A stretch of 64,000 nt of DNA from contig NZ_JODS01000011.1 in NCBI RefSeq assembly GCF_000718025.1, positions 124,001 to 188,000 on the forward strand, read 5' to 3'. The position numbers and the translations under genes were made by a program. Positions 59,923 to 64,000 of this stretch are shown piece by piece; positions within the stretch are counted from its first letter, which is position 1; the number at the start of each line of letters is the position of its first letter. The stretch is from Kitasatospora purpeofusca. Its GTDB lineage: Bacteria > Actinomycetota > Actinomycetes > Streptomycetales > Streptomycetaceae. Under the pieces are notes generated by a model. It saw only the letters and a program-made list of their open reading frames with translations. It searched no databases and was not told where the DNA came from.

Positions 59923-60270
59923 ATGATGCAGGACATGGATCTTGTTGAAGACGTTGTGGCCGTGGTGGCGCGCCTGCGGGAGGAACATCAGAACGAGCCG
60001 TGGGACCGCAGGTGGAACGGCCTCGAGGTGGCGGGCGTCGATCTGGTGTCGCTCGACACCAGGCTGGGCGGCTGTACCTACACATGGGTCGCCAACGGCG
60101 GTTCCCTCCACGAGCGGGGAATGGCGACCGTGGAACTCCTCCTCGGCCAGCTCGAGACGATCCTTCCCGAGCTCACCGAGAACGACGGCCCGTATGTGTG
60201 GCATCGGTTGCACCTGATGGCTCAGCTCATCATGGCTCACAACACCCGACCGGCCGAGGCGAGTTCTTGA
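59923..60270 (+). CDS. Hypothetical protein between IS fragments
   Basis: A 115-residue acidic protein beginning MMQDMDLVEDVVAVVARLRE, with LGGCTYTWVANGGSLHERGM and a helical C-terminus (HRLHLMAQLIMAHN). The start is uncertain among three close ATGs; an upstream reading would be IS-derived. It is bracketed by copies of an IS5-type sequence, which suggests it was carried in or stranded by a transposition event. Family not recognised. Confidence 0.55.
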   Translation: MMQDMDLVEDVVAVVARLREEHQNEPWDRRWNGLEVAGVDLVSLDTRLGGCTYTWVANGGSLHERGMATVELLLGQLETILPELTENDGPYVWHRLHLMAQLIMAHNTRPAEASS

Positions 60271-60336
60271 GGACCCGCCCACCCGATCATGCGGCTGTCG
60301 GGCTCCCGGGTCGTTGTTCCGGGCATGGGGCGGGGT

Positions 60337-60593
60337 GATCCCACGGATGCCGAGCGGGAACGGCTGCGGCCGTTCCCGCCGGTCAGCGACAGGCGTTGTG
60401 GCCGTGGCGGGACCACCGGCAGGTGATCGACGGGATTCTGGCCCGGGTGCGGACCGGTGTTCACCGGCGTGCCCTGCCCGAGCGGTTCGGTCCGTGGAAG
60501 ACGGTCCATGAGCGCCGTCGGCTGCGGTCGGCCGACGGGACCCGGGAGCGTCTGCTCCAGCAGGTCCGGACGGAGGCGGACGCAGCCGGGGAC
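60337..60593 (+). pseudogene. IS5-family transposase remnant
   Basis: The N-terminal third of an IS5-family transposase: DPTDAERERLRPFPPVSDRR, then, after a one-base deletion near 60395, WRDHRQVIDGILARVRTGVH, ERFGPWKTVHERRRLRSADG and LLQQVRTEADAAGD. The catalytic DDE part is missing. It lies within the 473-base gap 60271-60743, which shows no other gene. Confidence 0.75.
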
Positions 60594-60743
60594 CATCGCT
60601 GTCAGGGCCGCAGCAATGCGGGCGGCCGTCGTTCGGGCGGTTGCCCGCGCCCCCGTGGGTGCTGCCGCGCCCCCTACCTCTGCGGGGGCGGGTCGGTCAG
60701 GATGGCCGGGTTGGTGTCCCCGGCACGAAAGAGGAACCGGTCG

Positions 60744-60875
60744 ATGGGATCGCACGAGAAGCCGCCGCCGGAGCTGGGCAAGGGCGAGGCTCCGCCGGGG
60801 AATGCCGACGGGCAGGTGCCGAAGTCGGATCCGGGCAGCGACGGGAAGCACCGCGGCAAGCCGAAGAAGGACTGA
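60744..60875 (+). CDS. Putative imiditide-type RiPP precursor peptide
   Basis: A 43-residue hydrophilic peptide starting MGSHEKPPPELGKGEAPPG and ending in a basic tail (KHRGKPKKD). It contains two Asp-Gly pairs, at residues 22-23 (NADGQ) and 33-34 (SDGKH), and no Cys, Ser/Thr-rich or hydrophobic core. AGAGGAACC precedes ATG 60744, and the stop is three bases before the methyltransferase start, so the two are cotranscribed. A short precursor directly upstream of an isoaspartyl-methyltransferase homologue, with Asp-Gly and a charged tail, fits the imiditide class, in which one Asp is methylated and collapses to an aspartimide. The assignment rests on context and composition. Confidence 0.65.
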   Translation: MGSHEKPPPELGKGEAPPGNADGQVPKSDPGSDGKHRGKPKKD

Positions 60876-60878
60876 CCG

Positions 60879-62039
60879 GTGGACCTGGCGAAGCGGCGCG
60901 CGGTCCTAAACGACGCCATGGCCGCGCGCGGGGACTGGCCGGAGCGCTCCCCGTGGCTGCGGGAGGCCGTGGCCGCGCTGCCGAGGGAGATGTTCGCGCC
61001 GGAGCGGCTGTGGCGGTGGGACGGGCAGCGGTACCGGGCCGCCGACCGGCACGCGGACGCGGAGGGCTGGGCCGCCGTGCTGTACGCCGGGCCGGACGCG
61101 GCCGCGGTGACCCAGGTGACCGGCGGGCTGCCGTCCTCCAGCATCTCCGCGCCGGGCGTGGTGGTCGACATGCTGGACTCGCTGCGGCTGGAACCCGGTC
61201 ACCGGGTGTGGGACATCGGCGGCGGGCAGGGCTGGAACGCGGCCCTGGCCGCGTGGCGGGCCGGTCCCGGGCGGGTGGTGTCCACCGAGATCGACACGGG
61301 TCTCGCCGACTTCGCCCGCCGAAGGCTGGCGGCCGCCGGCCTGGAGGTCGAGGTGCTCACCGGGGACGCCACCACCACCGGCCCCGGTGGCAGAGCGTTC
61401 GATCGGGTGATCGCCACCTACGCGGTCGAACGGGTGCCGTGGACGTGGGTGGAGGCGTGCCGGCCGGGCGGACGGATCGTCTACCCGTGGGGACAGCTCG
61501 GGCACGTCGCCCTCACCGTGGCCGACGACGGCCGCTCGGCGTCCGGCTGGGTCCAGGGGTTGGCGCAGTTCATGGCGGACCGCACCGGCCCGGTGCCGCC
61601 GACGGCCGACCGGGCCGGGTACACCGCGGTGCGCGGGGGCGGCCCGGCCGCGACCGAGCGGCGGATCGGGCGCGACCTCGCGCCGCTCGAAGGGGATTGG
61701 AACCTTCGCTTCGCCCTGCGGGTCGCGGTGCCGGACGCGACGGTCACGACCGGCCGCGACGAGGACGGCCTCAACGCCTGGGTCCACGACGGCCGCACGT
61801 CGTGGGCGTCGTTCTCCGCGGTCGGGGACGGCACGACCGTGCTGTACCAGGGCGGGGAGCGGCGGATCGGCGACGAACTGACGACCGCCTGGAGGGTGTG
61901 GGAGGGACTCGGCCGGCCCGAGCCGTACGACTTCGGCGTCACCGTCACCCCCGACCGCCAATGGGTGTGGCTGAACACCCCGGACACCGACGGGCCCCGG
62001 TGGCCGATCGGCGGCGCGACGCCCGCCGCGTCGCGCTGA
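60879..62039 (+). CDS. RiPP-associated isoaspartyl O-methyltransferase homologue
   Basis: A 386-residue SAM-dependent methyltransferase of the PIMT type. The N-terminal region has LPREMFAP and SSSISAPGVVVDMLDSLRLE; motif I is VWDIGGGQGWNAALAAW, then VVSTEID, LTGDATTT and GGRIVYPWG. It is far longer than a repair PIMT (about 210 residues). The C-terminal extension ends with WEGLGRPEPYDFGVTV (341-356) and QWVWLNTP, the kind of C-terminal W/G/P/FG motif that marks RiPP-associated PIMTs in lasso peptide, graspetide, lanthipeptide and imiditide clusters. No ATP-grasp, lanthionine or lasso cyclase gene is nearby, which favours the imiditide class acting on a linear precursor. Confidence 0.85.
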   Translation: MDLAKRRAVLNDAMAARGDWPERSPWLREAVAALPREMFAPERLWRWDGQRYRAADRHADAEGWAAVLYAGPDAAAVTQVTGGLPSSSISAPGVVVDMLDSLRLEPGHRVWDIGGGQGWNAALAAWRAGPGRVVSTEIDTGLADFARRRLAAAGLEVEVLTGDATTTGPGGRAFDRVIATYAVERVPWTWVEACRPGGRIVYPWGQLGHVALTVADDGRSASGWVQGLAQFMADRTGPVPPTADRAGYTAVRGGGPAATERRIGRDLAPLEGDWNLRFALRVAVPDATVTTGRDEDGLNAWVHDGRTSWASFSAVGDGTTVLYQGGERRIGDELTTAWRVWEGLGRPEPYDFGVTVTPDRQWVWLNTPDTDGPRWPIGGATPAASR

Positions 62040-62193
62040 AGCAGCCCGGCGGCAGCAGCCCGGCGGCCGTCCACCCCGACCGCGTCCGCGTCGGCCCCGG
62101 TGGCGGCCGAGGTCGTGAACAGTTCGGTGACCCGTCTCGAGGAGGTTCGACGGCGCCTCGGCGAGCTTCGGCCGAGCCCTGCGGCCGAGCGCT

Positions 62194-62925
62194 TCAGTCA
62201 GCGGGTCGAGTGTTCGGTGTCGATCGCGGTGTCGGGTCGCCGACGCGGCTGTCGAACGATGGCGTGGGCGCCGGTGGCACCGAGACCGTCCGCCTCCAGT
62301 CCGTCCGGCCCGGGGTCCCGCCACGCAGGCCGTCCGGGGCCGGCCAGGTGGCCACCAGATCGTGGTGACCGGCGAAACGTGAGCCTGGGACTGTGTCGTG
62401 CATCGGTTCGCCGTTCAGCCAGCAGATCTGCCAGGTCTCCCTTTCGGCGTCGAGCAGGCAGCAGACCCCGCCGCTCGCGGCGGTGAGTCCGGTGAACACC
62501 TCCCGGATGCTCGCGGACCGCTCGAACGCCAGGCTCATACCTGTCGTGGCCGCGGTGAAGCTCAGTGACACGTAGCCGGGGTGCCACCAGGACGTGAAGT
62601 GGACCGCGAGGTAGATGTGTCCGACCGCCAGCCTCCCGTTTTCGTCGCGTTCCCCGCGACTGGTCCCGGAGAACTCGCGCATGGCGTCGTCGTCGACGCC
62701 GATCATGATCACGGTGTCGAGGTGCAGTGTGCTGCCGTCCGAGCAGTCGACCGGCTCGTTCCTGAACTGCGAGGTGAACGGAAGGACCACCTGATCGCCC
62801 CCGGGCAGGGTTACCGTGATCGGCGGCGTTCGATGCGTCCTCGGCGCCAGCCCGGCGAGCGCGGTCAGTGCTCGGGCAACGTTCCGGGCAGGAAGGACGA
62901 TCTCGTAGCCGTAGTCGATCCCCAT
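62194..62925 (-). CDS. Hypothetical protein
   Basis: A 243-residue soluble protein beginning MGIDYGYEIVLPARNVARAL, with a regular beta-rich middle (PITVTLPGGDQVVLPFTSQF, HIYLAVHFTSWWHPGYVSLS) and two Cys (GGVCCLLD). The C-terminal 40 residues are Pro/Thr/Arg-rich and probably disordered. GGAG is placed for ATG 62925. Similar conserved proteins of unknown function occur in streptomycetes. Confidence 0.65.
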   Translation of the reverse strand: MGIDYGYEIVLPARNVARALTALAGLAPRTHRTPPITVTLPGGDQVVLPFTSQFRNEPVDCSDGSTLHLDTVIMIGVDDDAMREFSGTSRGERDENGRLAVGHIYLAVHFTSWWHPGYVSLSFTAATTGMSLAFERSASIREVFTGLTAASGGVCCLLDAERETWQICWLNGEPMHDTVPGSRFAGHHDLVATWPAPDGLRGGTPGRTDWRRTVSVPPAPTPSFDSRVGDPTPRSTPNTRPAD

Positions 62926-63358
62926 GCACTCCACCCCTCTCCGCAGAGCGAACCGGATCCTCCCACAGCAGACCCGTCCGGGCCCGGGAATTCTTCACCA
63001 CGAGGACAGGGCCGGCTGCGTGAGTCCCGACGCCGTCGAAGGGGGCCGCCTCTCGTCGGACTCCGATGAGGCGGGTGCGGACAGAGCCGCCCGGGCCAGG
63101 GCGCGGCGGGGGCCCGGGCCGAGGCCCGGTGCTCGGTCCCCGCCCGGCCGGGGCGGGCAGTCCGGCTGCCCCTTCAGGCAGAAAGGCGGCCGAACGGAAA
63201 CCGGCCGGGCCGAGTCGGCGGGTCGTCGTGCAAGATGGGGCCCCCGGGATCGGATTGGTACAGACCACAGCACGTTCGCTGCGACAGGACCCCACCCCCG
63301 GGCAGTAGTTGGCGTGGCACACGGACCTCAATGCGGAGGGTGCCGAGGGGAGCTGTGG
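62926..63358. other. 433-base gap without a supported gene
   Basis: Only low-quality overlapping frames are present. It must hold the promoter of the divergent permease gene at 63359; I cannot pick a convincing -35/-10 pair. Confidence 0.45.
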
Positions 63359-64000
63359 ATGGGACTGGCGGGGGTGTGGCGTCGGCTCGGCCGGCACGGT
63401 CTGGTGCTGGCGGCCGTCGCCGTGAGCGTGCTGGTGGCGACGGCGGTGCTGTCCGCGGTGGCCGGGCTGGCGCAGTCGGCCGCGACCGCCGGGGTGCGGC
63501 AGCGGCTCGCCGCCGACGCCGGCCGCTCGGTCGAGGTGACCGCGCGCTGGTCGGCACCGGGCCTGTCCGCCGCCGACCGCGCGGTGCACTCGGCCCTGGT
63601 CCGGACGATGGCCGGCACCCCGTTCCGCACCGTGACCGCACAGCGCGGCGTCAGCGCCGTCGACCTTCCGGTGCCGCCCGGCGGGCGTCGCTGGGCCACC
63701 GACACCGCGCTCCCCTCGCTGCTGGCGGTGCTGCCGGACCCCGGCCGCTACGCCCGACTGCGCAGCGGCAGTTGGCCGGACGCGCCCGAGGCCGCCCCGG
63801 CCGCCGACGGCGGGCTGCGGGTCGCCCTGCCCGAGGCCGCCGCCGACCGGCTCGGCCTGGACAGCGGCGGCAGCACGGTCGTCCGCACACCCGGGACCGG
63901 CGAGCCGCTCAGACTCACCGTGACCGGTGTCTACCGGGAGGACCCGGACGCCGCCGCGTTCTGGGCCGGCCTCGGTGGCGCCGACGCCGCGAACCAGCCC
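63359..64000 (+). CDS. ABC transporter permease, FtsX/MacB type (5' part)
   Basis: The first 214 codons of a large membrane protein. One N-terminal helix (LVLAAVAVSVLVATAVLSAV) is followed by an extracytoplasmic region with GVRQRLAADAGRSVEVTARW and LPEAAADRLGLDSGGSTVVR, then LRLTVTGVYRED. This is the usual start of FtsX-like permeases of the MacB/lipoprotein-export type. GAGGGG precedes ATG 63359. The rest lies beyond the window; an ATPase partner may follow. Confidence 0.75.
   Translation, partial: MGLAGVWRRLGRHGLVLAAVAVSVLVATAVLSAVAGLAQSAATAGVRQRLAADAGRSVEVTARWSAPGLSAADRAVHSALVRTMAGTPFRTVTAQRGVSAVDLPVPPGGRRWATDTALPSLLAVLPDPGRYARLRSGSWPDAPEAAPAADGGLRVALPEAAADRLGLDSGGSTVVRTPGTGEPLRLTVTGVYREDPDAAAFWAGLGGADAANQP

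Noticed and set aside
62100..62193. Short plus-strand frame with VNSSVTRLEEVRRRLGELRP after the methyltransferase
   Set aside because: Only about 30 plausible codons, no ribosome site, and it runs into the converging gene; not supportable as a third gene of the RiPP locus.
1..64000. CRISPR arrays, tRNA and rRNA genes
   Set aside because: I looked for regularly spaced repeats and cloverleaf or rRNA sequence and saw none; a tRNA scan would be needed to exclude a single tRNA gene fully.

Overview
The window is high-GC actinomycete DNA, most likely from Streptomyces or Kitasatospora. Coding frames have G/C-rich third positions, GTG starts and GGAGG-type ribosome sites are common, and LacI-family repressors sit beside sugar importers and secreted plant-cell-wall hydrolases. 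No rRNA, tRNA or CRISPR array is visible.

1-32.9 kb is a plant-polysaccharide region. It opens with a xylobiose-type ABC importer (1-2747, minus) and a CBM13-tailed esterase (3107-4477). A divergent CBM13-GH62 arabinofuranosidase (5064-6497) follows, then a LacI regulator divergent from a GH6 cellulase, a second LacI regulator, a GH11-CBM2 xylanase and a GH9-CBM2 cellulase. Next come galM-araA-araD-araB with a LacI-type arabinose repressor, a ChvE/GguAB-type arabinose importer, and the cellobiose locus bglC-cebG-cebF-cebE divergent from cebR. Four operator classes can be read by eye. TGTKARCGYTMACA-like sites (4736, 10700, 20660, 20680, 22171) mark an arabinose regulon. TGGGAGCGCTCCCA (14877, 31569, 31724) is the CebR site. 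TGGAAGCGCTTCCA (7865) sits before the GH6 gene. CGAAA/TTTCG elements (2762, 3022, 11975, 12114) mark xylan genes. Between the working genes lie remnants of a second GH62, an AraC-type regulator and a GH31 enzyme.

32.9-37.6 kb holds a two-gene conflict-type system: a trypco2-like small protein followed by a trypsin-NACHT-repeat protein. The large gene is knocked out of frame by one extra copy of a 7-bp tandem repeat at 35923-35940. Removing that copy would give a 1397-residue protein.

37.8-49.7 kb carries a fatty-acid desaturase/reductase pair with a divergent PucR-type regulator, a DJ-1/PfpI protein, a small operon led by an ECF sigma factor, three membrane proteins, and an ArsR/MFS efflux pair.

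49.7-64 kb carries a DUF4129-membrane protein-MoxR-DUF58-membrane protein operon, an orphan amino-acid-binding lipoprotein, a penicillin-binding transpeptidase, several hypothetical genes and IS5-family debris. It also carries a two-gene locus (60744-62039) that looks like an imiditide RiPP: a 43-residue Asp-Gly-containing, Lys/Arg-tailed peptide next to an isoaspartyl-methyltransferase homologue with a C-terminal extension. The window ends inside an ABC-type permease gene.

The most interesting items are the imiditide-like locus, the slippage-interrupted trypsin-NACHT system, and the GH62 remnant that still has an intact arabinose operator in front of it.
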